Of a DNA stretch of 64,000 bases, positions 33,535 to 43,592 are shown in pieces. The notes beneath the pieces were generated by a model. The model saw only the letters and a program-made list of their open reading frames with translations, was not told the DNA's origin and did no database searches. This DNA is from Sphingomonadales bacterium (GTDB taxonomy: Bacteria > Pseudomonadota > Alphaproteobacteria > Sphingomonadales > Sphingomonadaceae), in assembly GCA_016707885.1 (NCBI GenBank), contig JADJGU010000001.1, positions 995,501 to 1,059,500 on the forward strand, read 5' to 3'. The stretch's first letter is position 1. Every line of letters starts with the position of its first letter. The position numbers and the translations under genes are program-made.

Positions 33535-34830
33535 ATGGGTGCCGCCGATACGATCTTTGCGCTGTCCAGCGGCGCACCCCCTGCTGCGATTGCGGTTATA
33601 CGCGTCAGCGGGCCCAAAGCATTTGATGCTATTAAAGCGCTTGCGGGGTTGCTCCCTGAGCCTCGCAAGGCTTCGCTTCGCAAATTGACCGACCCCTTAG
33701 ATGGCAGCCTGCTCGACCAGGCATTGATTCTTGTCTTCCCCGGCCCTGCGACCGCAACGGGGGAGGATTTGACCGAACTGCATTTGCACGGAGGACGCGC
33801 CGTAGTGCGCGGTGTTGAATCCGCGCTCGCTGCAATGGCGGGGTTGCGACGAGCGGAAGCAGGCGAGTTTACGCGTCGCGCCTTTGCCAATGGCCGGATT
33901 GATCTGAACGAAGCAGAAGGGCTGGCGGATCTGTTGGCTGCCGAAACCGAATGGCAGCGGCGCTCGGCTGCGGCGATGGCAGAGGGAGCTTTCAGTCGCG
34001 CTATCGAAGATTGGCGCGACGAATTGCTCAGCCTATCCGCCCAGCTAGAGGCGGCGATTGATTTTTCTGACGAGGATGATGTTGGTGAGGAAGATTATCA
34101 AAATATTTCAGTTAGATGTATTCAACTTCATGACGCCATAAAGGAACAGCTCAGTCGCCCCTCGGCGGAGAAGTTGCGCGACGGCTTGCGTGTCGTGCTT
34201 GCCGGGCCCCCCAATAGCGGAAAGTCCACTTTGCTCAATGCTTTGGTGGCGCGCGAGGCAGCGATTGTTTCTGAGATTGCCGGGACGACACGCGATCTGA
34301 TTGAAATTCCCGTTGCCTTTGAAGGCATCCCCTTTCTGCTGACCGACACAGCGGGGCTCAGGGATGAGAGCGGCGATAGTGTCGAGGCTATAGGTATCGA
34401 GCGCGCAGGAAAGGCTATTGCCGACGCTGACATGGTCTTATGGCTGGGTGCCGAAGGGGAGGGTCCGAAACACCCTCGGTTGAAAGAGATTGAAGCCAGG
34501 ATAGACGCGGCGAACCATGGAAAGAAATCTGGGGCTGCTCTGCGACTTTCGGCCAAAACAGGAGAGGGTGTGTCCGATCTGGTCGGGCTGCTGGTCCGTG
34601 AGGGGCGGGAGATGTTACCGCCGACTGACAGCTTTGCGCTCAACCAGCGACACCGGCACTTGTTGCGCAACACAGCACTTTTCCTGTCGCATGCCGCAAA
34701 GGCCAGCGATCCGCTGATTATGGCGGAGGAGTTGCGCCAGGCCAGGCTGGCACTCGATGCGCTAACCGGACGTGCCAGCACCGAAGATATGCTGGATGCT
34801 CTGTTCGGCCGATTCTGTATCGGTAAGTGA
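33535..34830 (+). CDS. mnmE: tRNA uridine-5-carboxymethylaminomethyl modification GTPase
   Basis: Works with MnmG to modify the wobble uridine of certain tRNAs. 431 residues: N-terminal folate-binding domain (DTIFALSSGAPPAAIAVIRV; LHLHGGRAVVRGV), helical domain, and an inserted GTPase domain with VVLAGPPNSGKSTLLNAL, the switch II motif LLTDTAGLRDESGD, and the conserved C-terminal FCIGK. First of the mnmE-mnmG-rsmG-parA-parB series; ends five bases before a parS-like site. Confidence 0.97.
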   Translation: MGAADTIFALSSGAPPAAIAVIRVSGPKAFDAIKALAGLLPEPRKASLRKLTDPLDGSLLDQALILVFPGPATATGEDLTELHLHGGRAVVRGVESALAAMAGLRRAEAGEFTRRAFANGRIDLNEAEGLADLLAAETEWQRRSAAAMAEGAFSRAIEDWRDELLSLSAQLEAAIDFSDEDDVGEEDYQNISVRCIQLHDAIKEQLSRPSAEKLRDGLRVVLAGPPNSGKSTLLNALVAREAAIVSEIAGTTRDLIEIPVAFEGIPFLLTDTAGLRDESGDSVEAIGIERAGKAIADADMVLWLGAEGEGPKHPRLKEIEARIDAANHGKKSGAALRLSAKTGEGVSDLVGLLVREGREMLPPTDSFALNQRHRHLLRNTALFLSHAAKASDPLIMAEELRQARLALDALTGRASTEDMLDALFGRFCIGK

Positions 34831-34834
34831 CGCC

Positions 34835-34850
34835 TGTTTCACGTGGAACA
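34835..34850. other. parS-type centromere site 1
   Basis: TGTTTCACGTGGAACA, matching the ParB-binding consensus TGTTNCACGTGNAACA, with one asymmetry between the arms. It lies between mnmE and mnmG, about 8.3 kb from the origin. Confidence 0.9.
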
Positions 34851-34897
34851 TTTCTAGCACCTTTGACGCTAGTACCCGCTTCGGCTATGCGCGGGCC

Positions 34898-36805
34898 ATG
34901 ACAATTCGCTCGGGTAGAGACTTTGACGTCCTTGTGGTGGGCGGCGGACATGCAGGCGTAGAAGCAGCAGCTGCTGCTGCACGCATGGGTGTGCGGGTCG
35001 GGCTGGTCAGTTTTTCCGCAGAAACAATTGGTGCGATGTCGTGCAATCCGGCCATCGGCGGTCTGGGCAAAGGCCATCTCGTTCGCGAGGTTGATGCTTT
35101 TGATGGGCTGATAGCGCGCGCTGCTGACGATGCGGCGATCCATTACCGGATGCTCAACGCCTCCAAGGGTGCTGCTGTTCAGGGCCCGCGCGTCCAGGCG
35201 GACCGGAAATTGTTCAAAGCCTCGATTCACCGACAAGTGGCTGAAACTGAAAATTTGACGGTCCTCGAAGGGGAGGCAGCCGCACTCTGTTTTGCAGCGG
35301 GGAGTGAACGGCGGATTTCGGGTCTTGAGCTGGCGGATGGTACGATTCTTGGCGCGCGCGCCGTTATTTTGTGCACGGGAACTTTTCTGGGCGGAACCCT
35401 GTTTCGTGGGGAGGAGCGGCTGACTGGCGGCCGCATCGGTGAAGCATCGGCGTTGAAACTGGCTGACCAAATCCGCAGTGCCGGTTTGCCAATGGCGCGA
35501 CTTAAGACGGGAACCCCGCCGCGGTTGGATGGTCGGACGATTGACTGGGCGTCGCTAGAGGAACAGCCTTCCGATGGTGCCCAATGGACGATGTCGTCGA
35601 TGACGGCCGAACGCCATGTTCCGCAGCTTTTCTGCGCGATCACGCGTACCAACAGCCAAACCCACGAAATTATTCGCGATGGCCTCGACCGGTCGCCGCT
35701 TTTTGGTGGCGCGGTTCAGGGGCAGGGGCCACGCTACTGCCCATCTATCGAAGACAAGATCTTCCGCTTTGGTGATCGTGACGGCCATCAGGTTTTTCTA
35801 GAGCCTGAAGGTCTGGACAGCCAACTGATCTATCCCAACGGCATTTCGACATCACTTCCGACCGATGTGCAATTGGCCATGGTGCGTTCGATGAAGGGGC
35901 TGGAACGCGTTGAGATGGTGATCCCGGGCTACGCCGTAGAATATGACTATATCGATCCGCGCGCGTTAGACCGCTCGCTAAAAATTCAAGCATTTGAGGG
36001 CCTATATTGCGCAGGGCAAATCAATGGCACGACAGGCTATGAAGAGGCTGCTGCCCAGGGGTTGGTTGCTGGAATGGGTGCCGCGAGCTGGATACTGGAA
36101 CGGGATGCTCCTGCCATTGACAGGTCGAACAGCTATATTGCGGTGATGGTTGATGATCTCGTCTTGCATGGTGTGACCGAACCATATCGGATGCTAACCG
36201 CACGGGCCGAATATCGCCTGCGTCTGCGTGCGGACAATGCAGCAACGCGGCTGACGCCGATTGGCATTGAGTGTGGCGTGATTGGCAACGCCCGGAAGCA
36301 GCAATTTGAGCTTTATTCTTCGGAAAGGGCGCGGCTGACCGGGTATCTGCAAAACATCGCATCGGCAGACCAGTTGATCGCTGCAGGTATCAATGTGAAG
36401 CGCGACTCGGGCAAAACAACCCTGATGGATTGGCTCCGGTTTCCGGAAGTGCAATTGTCGGATCTGATCAATGTTCCACGTGGAACAGCAGAAGAGGAAA
36501 TCACCGACATCTGGTCGGCCGAGGTTATGGCCGAAGTCGAGCAGGATGGTCGCTATGCGCCCTATGTCGACCGGCAGGCTGCTGAACTGCGCGATCTGGC
36601 GGCCAATGAACGGATCGGCATCCCTGCCACTCTGGATTACAAATCGATTGCCGGGCTTTCGAACGAAATGGTCGAACGCCTGACCGCTTCCCGGCCCGAC
36701 ACATTGGCTGCTGCCAGCCGCATCCGCGGCATCACACCGGCGGCTTTGGCAGCGATTCTTGTTCACGCCAAACGCGCGCAAAGCGCCGACAAGCAGGCTG
36801 CATGA
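34898..36805 (+). CDS. mnmG: tRNA uridine-5-carboxymethylaminomethyl modification enzyme
   Basis: FAD-dependent partner of MnmE. 635 residues with the dinucleotide-binding VLVVGGGHAGVEAAAAAARMG near residues 11-31, CNPAIGGLGKGHLVREVDA, GTFLGGTLFRGEERLTGGR and YCAGQINGTTGYEEAAAQG, plus the C-terminal helical domain. Start ATG at 34898 matches the family; the open frame from 34772 crosses a parS site and lacks similarity. Contains parS site 2 within codons for INVPRGTAE. Overlaps rsmG by ATGA. Confidence 0.97.
   Translation: MTIRSGRDFDVLVVGGGHAGVEAAAAAARMGVRVGLVSFSAETIGAMSCNPAIGGLGKGHLVREVDAFDGLIARAADDAAIHYRMLNASKGAAVQGPRVQADRKLFKASIHRQVAETENLTVLEGEAAALCFAAGSERRISGLELADGTILGARAVILCTGTFLGGTLFRGEERLTGGRIGEASALKLADQIRSAGLPMARLKTGTPPRLDGRTIDWASLEEQPSDGAQWTMSSMTAERHVPQLFCAITRTNSQTHEIIRDGLDRSPLFGGAVQGQGPRYCPSIEDKIFRFGDRDGHQVFLEPEGLDSQLIYPNGISTSLPTDVQLAMVRSMKGLERVEMVIPGYAVEYDYIDPRALDRSLKIQAFEGLYCAGQINGTTGYEEAAAQGLVAGMGAASWILERDAPAIDRSNSYIAVMVDDLVLHGVTEPYRMLTARAEYRLRLRADNAATRLTPIGIECGVIGNARKQQFELYSSERARLTGYLQNIASADQLIAAGINVKRDSGKTTLMDWLRFPEVQLSDLINVPRGTAEEEITDIWSAEVMAEVEQDGRYAPYVDRQAAELRDLAANERIGIPATLDYKSIAGLSNEMVERLTASRPDTLAAASRIRGITPAALAAILVHAKRAQSADKQAA
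36472..36487. other. parS-type centromere site 2 (inside mnmG)
   Basis: TGTTCCACGTGGAACA, a perfect 16-bp palindrome matching the ParB consensus. It lies within the mnmG coding sequence and encodes part of NVPRGT. Confidence 0.95.
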
Positions 36806-37461
36806 CCGAAGATGAAGCCAAAGCCTGGCTTGCTGAGCAGTTTAATGTTTCACGTGAAACATGGGACCGCCTCGACGCGTTCGTGACATTCTTGAAAGCC
36901 GAGGCCAGCCAGCAGAATTTGATCTCTGCGTCGACCTTGGAGCATATTTGGGCGCGACATATTGTCGACAGCGCGCAATTGTTACTCTCCGCGCCCGCCC
37001 GTTCGGGGAACTGGATCGATCTTGGCTCTGGCGCAGGCTTCCCGGGAATAGTGATCGCCTTGCTGAGCGATTGGCAAGTTACGCTGGTGGAATCACGCGC
37101 AAAGCGAATCGATTATCTGGATCGGGTCATTCGACAGATTGGAATGGAAGGACAGGCCACAGTCGCAGGAATGCCCGTCGAGCGCGTGGAAACTGCCCAA
37201 TATGATGTCATAAGTGCGCGCGCCTTCGCGCCTTTGCCGAAGTTGCTTTCGCTCGCAGAACGATTTTCCACAGATAAGACGATATGGTTGCTGCCAAAGG
37301 GACGAAATGCGGTTAATGAGCTTGAGCAAGCCAGCAAGGCATGGGATTTGGATTTCTCGGTCCAACCCAGCGTGACCGACCCTGATGCGGGGATATTGGT
37401 AGGCACAGTGCGCGGAGCCAGAGCCAAAACGGGGCTGGCGAAAGGACGGCAGAAAAGATGA
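36802..37461 (+). CDS. rsmG: 16S rRNA (guanine-N7) methyltransferase G (GidB)
   Basis: Methylates G527 of 16S rRNA (E. coli numbering). 219 residues with the SAM-binding IDLGSGAGFPGIVIALL, VTLVESRAKRIDYLDRVI and ISARAFAPLPKLLSLAER. The N-terminal QFNVSRETWDRL is encoded by a parS sequence (site 3). ATGA overlap with mnmG; parA follows, overlapping the end by 4 bases. Confidence 0.96.
   Translation: MTEDEAKAWLAEQFNVSRETWDRLDAFVTFLKAEASQQNLISASTLEHIWARHIVDSAQLLLSAPARSGNWIDLGSGAGFPGIVIALLSDWQVTLVESRAKRIDYLDRVIRQIGMEGQATVAGMPVERVETAQYDVISARAFAPLPKLLSLAERFSTDKTIWLLPKGRNAVNELEQASKAWDLDFSVQPSVTDPDAGILVGTVRGARAKTGLAKGRQKR
36846..36861. other. parS-type centromere site 3 (inside rsmG)
   Basis: TGTTTCACGTGAAACA, the classic perfect palindrome of chromosomal parS. 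It lies in codons 15-20 of rsmG and encodes VSRET. Just upstream of parA and parB, whose protein binds it. Confidence 0.97.
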
Positions 37462-38237
37462 TCCGTATCGCCATTGCAAATCAAAAGGGTGGAGTCGGGA
37501 AAACGACGACGGCCATCAACCTTGCTACTGCGCTGGCTGCATGCGGGCGTCGCTGCTTGTTGATCGATCTCGATCCACAGGGCAATGCCTCAACCGGACT
37601 GGGCGTAAAGACCGCAGATCGGCAATTTAGCAGCTATGATGTGATGATGGGCGATGCTACGCTGGATGAGGCAGTGTCATCGACCATGATACCCGGCCTT
37701 GATATTCTGCCTGCCACTGTTGACCTTTCAGGTGCAGAGGTCGAACTGGTCGAGCATATCGATCGCGCGCATAAGCTGCAAAAGGCGCTGGCGGTTGAAG
37801 AAGCGCGCTGGGATGTTTGTCTGATTGATTGCCCGCCGTCGCTGGGAATGTTGACCATCAATGCACTGGTCGCTGCCGATTCAATCCTTGTGCCGCTGCA
37901 GTGCGAATTTTTTGCTCTTGAGGGTTTAAGCCAGCTTTTACAAACAGTTGAGCGAATTCAGCAGCGTTTCAATTCCACATTGTCCATACTCGGTGTGGCG
38001 CTGACCATGTATGACCGACGCAATCGCCTGACCGAGCAAGTGGCCGAAGATGTACGCAGCTGCCTGAGTGGATTGGTCTTCGAAACCGTCATACCGCGTA
38101 ACGTGCGCCTGTCTGAAGCGCCCAGCCATGGCTTGCCTGCCTTGATCTACGATCATCGGTGCACAGGCTCCGAAGCGTATATGAGCCTGGCCCGCGAACT
38201 TCTGGCCCGACTGCCGGCTGAGGAGTTGGCTGCATGA
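37458..38237 (+). CDS. parA: Chromosome partitioning ATPase ParA
   Basis: 259 residues. Walker A with the deviant Lys: IANQKGGVGKTTTAINLATA; LLIDLDPQGNASTGLG follows, and CLIDCPPSLGMLTINAL is the switch/Walker B region. ParA forms the nucleoid gradient that moves ParB-parS complexes. Overlaps rsmG and parB with ATGA starts, so rsmG-parA-parB are co-translated. Confidence 0.98.
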   Translation: MIRIAIANQKGGVGKTTTAINLATALAACGRRCLLIDLDPQGNASTGLGVKTADRQFSSYDVMMGDATLDEAVSSTMIPGLDILPATVDLSGAEVELVEHIDRAHKLQKALAVEEARWDVCLIDCPPSLGMLTINALVAADSILVPLQCEFFALEGLSQLLQTVERIQQRFNSTLSILGVALTMYDRRNRLTEQVAEDVRSCLSGLVFETVIPRNVRLSEAPSHGLPALIYDHRCTGSEAYMSLARELLARLPAEELAA

Positions 38238-39172
38238 GCGATGCTGAAAAACCCGTGCGCAAGAAAATGGGGCTGGGCCGCGGGCTCGATGCCTTGCTCG
38301 GCGAAGTTTCGCTCGATAGAAGCGCGGGTCGCGTGGCGAGCGGTGGCGAGCAGATCGCTACGCCTGCTACTGCCGAGGGCGTGTCTTCGATTGCGACGGC
38401 CGATATCCACCCCAACCCTTCGCAGCCGCGCAGGCATTTTTCCGACGAGTCGATTGAGGAACTGGCGCAAAGCCTGAAACGGCACGGCCTGATTCAGCCC
38501 ATCCTCGTCCGCCCGCATGGCGGGAGCTATCAAATTGTCGCCGGTGAGCGGCGCTGGCGTGCAGCACAACGCGCGCAGCTCCACCAAATCAAAGCCATAG
38601 TCCGCAATCTTTCCGACGAGGAAACGCTTGAGATCGCGCTTATCGAAAATATCCAGCGTCAGGACCTTAATCCGATTGAAGAGGCCGAGGCCTATCGCAA
38701 GTTGTGCGATGATTTCGGGCATAGCCAGAGTGAGTTGGCCACGATCGTTGAGAAATCGCGCAGCCACGTCGCCAATATGATGCGGCTGCTGGAGTTACCC
38801 GCGCTCGTGCGCGAACTGGTAATCGAGGGCAATCTGTCCATGGGCCATGCTCGGGCATTGATTGGTGTCGATGACAATGCACGCTTGGCGGCACTGGTCG
38901 TCAAGCAAAGCCTTTCGGTGCGACAAACGGAAGCGCTTGTGCGCAAATCCCGCATACAGGACGGCACGGTTGCCAAGCCACGTATTAGCCGCGAGGGCCC
39001 GGCGAACGACGCCGATATCCGTGCGGTCGAGCAGCATCTGGGCGACTTGCTGGGGCTGAAAGTCCGCATTGCCCATAAGGGGCCTGGCGGGGCGGGAGCG
39101 GTTACCTTCGAATATCGCAGTCTCGATCAACTCGACATGCTTTGCCAAAGGCTTACGGGCGAACAATTCTGA
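38234..39172 (+). CDS. parB: Chromosome partitioning protein ParB
   Basis: 312 residues: N-terminal CTPase/arm domain with IQPILVRPHGGSYQIVAGER and RRWRAAQRAQL (the GERRxRA motif), helix-turn-helix with GHSQSELATIVEKSRSHVAN, and a C-terminal dimer region after a basic linker. Binds the parS sites at 34835, 36472 and 36846 and spreads along DNA. Last gene in the origin cluster; ~150 bases follow before the pilin gene with no gene visible. Confidence 0.97.
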   Translation: MSDAEKPVRKKMGLGRGLDALLGEVSLDRSAGRVASGGEQIATPATAEGVSSIATADIHPNPSQPRRHFSDESIEELAQSLKRHGLIQPILVRPHGGSYQIVAGERRWRAAQRAQLHQIKAIVRNLSDEETLEIALIENIQRQDLNPIEEAEAYRKLCDDFGHSQSELATIVEKSRSHVANMMRLLELPALVRELVIEGNLSMGHARALIGVDDNARLAALVVKQSLSVRQTEALVRKSRIQDGTVAKPRISREGPANDADIRAVEQHLGDLLGLKVRIAHKGPGGAGAVTFEYRSLDQLDMLCQRLTGEQF

Positions 39173-39324
39173 ACTTGTTCTGCGGATAGTAAACGACTTT
39201 TTTCGCTCGTTAACCCGCTATATTTTTGATAAACATCAATAAAAAAAGATTCGGCTGGCAAAAGCGACAGTGAATGCAGTGGGGCATTCCCGATTTTATA
39301 GTTCGTCGCAAAAGGACCAGATAC

Positions 39325-39825
39325 ATGATCAACAAAATGAAGCTTGCGCTTGCTGGCGCAGTTATCGCTACCGGCATGGTTTCGAATGCCGCTTATGCCG
39401 CCACTGAGCAGGCTCAGGCTACCGTCGACGTGCTCGCTGCCGTCGCCATCACCGTCGACGCGCCGCTGGACTTTGGCGTTGTTGCCGCTTCGGCAACCGG
39501 TGGTACCGTGACCATCGGTGCTAGCGCCGCAGCTACGGCTGCTGGCACGGGCGTTATCGCCATCAGCGGAAGCAGCGCAGGCCGTTTCCACGTGTCGCAA
39601 GCGACCAACGGCGAAACCATCGACCTGACCGTTGGCAACCCCAGCTCGCTGACTGGCCCTGGCGCTCCGATCGCACTGTCGGGTCTCGGCCTGTCGACAA
39701 GCAGCATTGTCTACAGCTCGACCACACCGGAAACGGTCTATGTCGGTGGTACAATCTCGCTGAACCCGAACCAGACCGCTGGTGCTTACACCGGCACGTT
39801 CGACGTGACGGCTGAATATCAGTAA
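39325..39825 (+). CDS. DUF4402 pilin-like exported protein
   Basis: 166 residues with a signal peptide (LALAGAVIATGMVSNAAYAA) and a beta-rich mature domain typical of DUF4402 (DVLAAVAITVDAPLDFGVVA, ending GAYTGTFDVTAEYQ). The C-terminal aromatic strand is the donor-strand type used in chaperone-usher fibres. It is followed by a strong terminator and then the chaperone and usher genes, so it is probably the major pilus subunit, made in excess by the terminator between it and the rest. TTAACC with a weak TTTT-N7-TTAA lies at 39199-39215. Confidence 0.9.
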   Translation: MINKMKLALAGAVIATGMVSNAAYAATEQAQATVDVLAAVAITVDAPLDFGVVAASATGGTVTIGASAAATAAGTGVIAISGSSAGRFHVSQATNGETIDLTVGNPSSLTGPGAPIALSGLGLSTSSIVYSSTTPETVYVGGTISLNPNQTAGAYTGTFDVTAEYQ

Positions 39826-39867
39826 GTCCTGAACTGCAGCATTCAAGTTGCAGACAGAATTCAAGAA

Positions 39868-39903
39868 CCCCGGCGGGCTTAACCCTGCCGGGGTTTTTCT
39901 TTC
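39868..39903 (+). terminator. Rho-independent terminator after the pilin gene
   Basis: CCCCGGC and GCCGGGG make a 7-bp GC stem around GGGCTTAACCCT, followed by TTTTTCTTT. It separates the pilin from the chaperone gene and should make the pilin transcript more abundant. Confidence 0.92.
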
Positions 39904-40010
39904 CCCAAAGGCCGTCGTTAGCGGCTTGGTAACCATGTCCTGTTAGTCCGTTATGGAGCGAAATTTGTGTTTCCGCTCCGCATCGGACCAAATTGGACAG
40001 GGTTAAACAT

Positions 40011-40838
40011 ATGAAGTTTTGGTGGAAAACCATCACAATCGTTGCAGGTAGCATCGGGCTGTTTACGGCCACGACATCTCCCGCAAGCGCACAGGGCGAT
40101 CTTTTGGTCGCGCCGACCCGTGTTATCCTTGATGGCAAGCGCGGGACCCAGGTGATCCTGAACAATATCGGTGCTGAAGAAACCACCTATCGCATCTCGC
40201 TGGAAATCAAGCGGATGAATGCCGATGGTCGATTGGAAGATATCGATCCTTCGGCAACAACCGATGCAGAAAAAGCGTCGCTGAATTTGGTCCGCTATGC
40301 GCCGCGCCGTGTGACACTGCCGCCCAACCAGCCGCAATCGATCCGTATCGGACTCAACCCGGCCGACACGTTGCCGGACGGTGAGTATCGGGTCCATATG
40401 CTGTTCCGTTCGATTCCCAAATCGACCCCGGTGACGCAGGAAGCGCAGCCCGAGGGGCTGAAGATCCAGTTGGTGCCGCTATACGGCATCACCATCCCGG
40501 TCATCGTTCGCAAGGGTGATCTTTCCGCGACTGCTGCCTTGGCCAATGCCCGGCTGGACCGCGATGAGGATGGCCCGGTGCTCGCGCTGGATGCGACACG
40601 AAAAGGCAGCCGTTCGGTCTATGGCGAGTTTCGCGTCAGTAAGCCCGGCCAGTCCAAGCCGATCATCGTGCAAAAGGGCATCGCTATCTATCCCGAGATC
40701 GAGAAGCGCAAAGTCGAGCTGCCATTGAGCGACGAAGAGGCTGTGGCCATCCGTGGCGGAGAGATTGTGATCTCTTATCATGACACGCCGGAAAATGGCG
40801 GCGGCCTGATCACCGAACTGCGGACTGTAGTGCGCTGA
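40011..40838 (+). CDS. Periplasmic pilus chaperone
   Basis: 275 residues with a signal peptide (TIVAGSIGLFTATTSPASA) and an N-terminal Ig-like PapD fold: LLVAPTRVILDGKRGTQVIL, YRISLEIKRM, and RYAPRRVTLPPNQPQSIRIG with the conserved Arg/Pro pattern of the F1-G1 region. LYGITIPVIVRKG leads into the second domain. Chaperones of this type deliver subunits to the usher. Followed by the usher gene after 31 bases. Confidence 0.9.
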   Translation: MKFWWKTITIVAGSIGLFTATTSPASAQGDLLVAPTRVILDGKRGTQVILNNIGAEETTYRISLEIKRMNADGRLEDIDPSATTDAEKASLNLVRYAPRRVTLPPNQPQSIRIGLNPADTLPDGEYRVHMLFRSIPKSTPVTQEAQPEGLKIQLVPLYGITIPVIVRKGDLSATAALANARLDRDEDGPVLALDATRKGSRSVYGEFRVSKPGQSKPIIVQKGIAIYPEIEKRKVELPLSDEEAVAIRGGEIVISYHDTPENGGGLITELRTVVR

Positions 40839-40869
40839 TCGTCGGGGCTGACCCGGACAGAAAACGGCT

Positions 40870-43556
40870 ATGAAGTCGATATTTTCCATCTTTCGCCAAG
40901 GCATTGTTGCCCTGGCCATTGCCATCGGAGCCGTCACGGCCCCGGTGGCTTCTGCCTTTGCGCAGAACGGATGGAAAGCCAGCGACGATGATCAATTGCT
41001 GCTCGACGTGCGCGCTGGCCGCTACCGTGTCGGCGATGGCGTGCGCGGCTATCAGACCGACGCGGGTGTCTGCGTCGATTTTGCCGATATGATCATCGCT
41101 TTCGATCTACCGATCCGGCTCGACAAAAAGTCGCGCCGCGCAACTGGCTGGTTGTTTGAAGAAAGCCGGACATTCACCCTCGATCGTGAAGCTGGTAGAG
41201 TACAAATCGTGAACAAAAGTTCGGCGCTCGCTGCGTCGGACATTTATGATACGCCCGAGGGCTGGTGCGTGGACAGCAAAGCGCTGAGCCGTTGGCTCGA
41301 TGTGTCGCTAACCCCCGACCTGTCCGATGCGATGCTTGTTGTGAAGGCGGATCGCAAATTGCCGTTCGAACTGGCCGAAGAACGCAAGGAACGCGCCGCC
41401 AAAGTCCGTCCGACTGCTACTTTTGACCTGCGTAATCTACCGCAAGCCAAGGATCCCTACCGTTTTTGGCGCACACCTTCGGTCGACGTCGTGGCATCAA
41501 CCGGATTTACCAAGGATGCGCAGGGCCCAACCAAGTTCAACGCGCGCTATGATATCTTTGCCAGCGGTGAAATCGCTGGTGCCTCCTATGACGCGCGCCT
41601 GTCTTCGAACGAAAGCGGCGTACCGGAAAGCTTCCGCGTTCGTGCCTATCGAACCAGTGCAGAGGGCACTCTGCTTGGGCCACTCAAGGCCACACATTTC
41701 GGCATCGGTGACGTTTCGTTGCCCGCATCCTTCCTGGGCAGCCAGACGACTGCGGGTCGCGGGTTGTTTGTGACCAACCGGCCGCTTTCACGGCCTGACA
41801 ATTTCGACCGCACCAGCTTCCGGGGCGAACTGCCCGACGGATGGGATGCGGAACTGTATCGCAACGATCAGTTGATCGGTTATTTGCAGAGCCGCGGCGA
41901 CGGGCGGTACGAGTTTCTCGATGTTCCATTGCTCTATGGCCAAAACCGGATGGAGGTTGTGCTGTATGGCCCGCAGGGTCAGATCAAGCGCGATGTCCGG
42001 ATGATCCCTGTCGGGGCCAACTCGATCCCGCCGCGCGAAACTTACTATTGGGCGGCATTCAGGATGCCGGTCGCGATTTGTTCAACTTCGGTGATAGCGA
42101 TGCGCAGCCCTATAATGGTTTGCGCGCCGGCTTCGGGATCGAACGGGGGCTAGATGCGAAGACCTCTGTCGGCGCCTCCGCGATAAGCTCGATCTATGAG
42201 GGTCGCCGTGACAGCTATTTTGAAGCCATGGTTCGCCGCGCAGTTGGCCCGACGCTGGTCGAAGTAGCAGGGGCGGCCAATATCGATGGCGGATATGCGT
42301 TCCGTGGCCAAATGCTTGGCCAATTTGGCCAGGCTATGGTCGGCGCCCAGTCGCTTTGGTTGTTTGGCGGCTTCCGCAGCGAGCAATATCTGCCCGGGCT
42401 GCGTGGCGAGCACATGCTTTCGGTCGACCACAGCATAAAAATTGGAACAAGATCAATCCCTTACGGCATTAGCGCAACGCTGCGCGAGTGGCTGAACGGC
42501 AATCGGACGATCGAAGCTAAGGGAAGAATATCATTTAATATCAAAAACATGGCTGTTTCCACCGATATCATCTGGGAACAGACCAAATTCGCCTTCGGCA
42601 CTGATCCTCCGCAAAAGCTTGACGCACAGTTGCGCCTCAGTGGTCGTTTAGGTGGATTGCGCCTGCGCGGCGAAGCGCGCTTTGGCCTGATGGGCGAAAC
42701 CGGTTTCAAGGAATCGCGCATCACCGGCGAATGGCGTGCGGATGAAAAGGCGAATTGGCGGGCCGAGCTTGGATATGACGCGCGCAACAAACGCGCGCGC
42801 GCAACATTTGGCTATACGCGGCAGTTCGAGAAATTTGCATTGACCGGCCAGGTCATGGGCGCAACCGATGGGGCGGTTGCCGCGCAGATCAGCCTTGCCT
42901 TCAGCATGGGCCCCAATCCGCATGGCAAGGGATTCCACATGTCGTCGGAAAAGCTGGCGTCAAGCGGTCAGGCTGCGGTACTGGTCTATCAGGACCAGAA
43001 TGCGGATGGAATCCGTCAACCGAGCGAACCTGTTGAAAAAGCAGTAGAAATTACTGCGGGCTTGAATGGGAGTGGCCGGGCCACTGATGATGCGGGGCAG
43101 ACCGTCATCGGCGGGCTGGAACCTTATGTACCGATCCTGATCGGAATTGATGCCAGCAGCCTGCCTGATCCGTTTGTGCAGCCTGCCAATAGCGGCATGG
43201 TCGTCGTCCCGCGGCCCGGGATTCCGATCATTGTAGAGCTGCCATTGGTGTCAGCGGGCGAAATTAGCGGCTATCTTCTCAAAGAGGGTGGGAAGTCGTT
43301 GAATGGCGTGGATATCGAACTTCTCGATAAGGCTGGTCGCGTAGTGAAGAGCACGCGTAGCGAATATGATGGCTTTTTCCTTTTCGAAAGCGTGCCCTAT
43401 GGCCAATATCGCCTTCGTGTCGGCGCGGTGGCCGCGAGTATCGTCGGCGTGCAGCCCGAGATCAGTATTGCTGCTTCGCTAGATCGGAAGAGCCCGACGG
43501 TGGATCTGGGACAGGTTGTGTTGAAACCCTCGCAGCGAATTGCCACAAGCAACTAG
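40870..43556 (+). pseudogene. Pilus outer-membrane usher, one-base frameshift
   Basis: Codes for ~895 residues in two frames. Frame 1 (40870 to ~42054) has a signal peptide, an N-terminal domain and the start of the barrel (PSVDVVASTGFT; FGIGDVSLPASFLGSQTTAGRG); it then reads out of frame to a stop at 42153. Frame 2 carries on from ~42054 (GIQDAGRDLFNFGDSDAQP) to 43556, with barrel repeats and a C-terminal carboxypeptidase-regulatory-like domain (GEISGYLLKEGGKSLNGVDI). The two join exactly if one G is added at 42054 (YYWAGIQDAGRD), so a single G is missing. It is the usher of the pilin-chaperone locus. Confidence 0.9.
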
Positions 43557-43592
43557 CTTGACCTGCTCGAAGCAACAGGCTTTGGCTGCGGC

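Noticed and set aside
39586..39602. Further parS-like sequence in the pilin gene (TTTCCACGTGTCGC)
   Set aside because: Only the CACGTG core and one arm resemble parS; the second arm does not match.
40870..43556. Programmed -1 frameshift in the usher gene
   Set aside because: No slippery heptamer at 42050-42056 and ushers are not known to use frameshifting; a lost base fits better.
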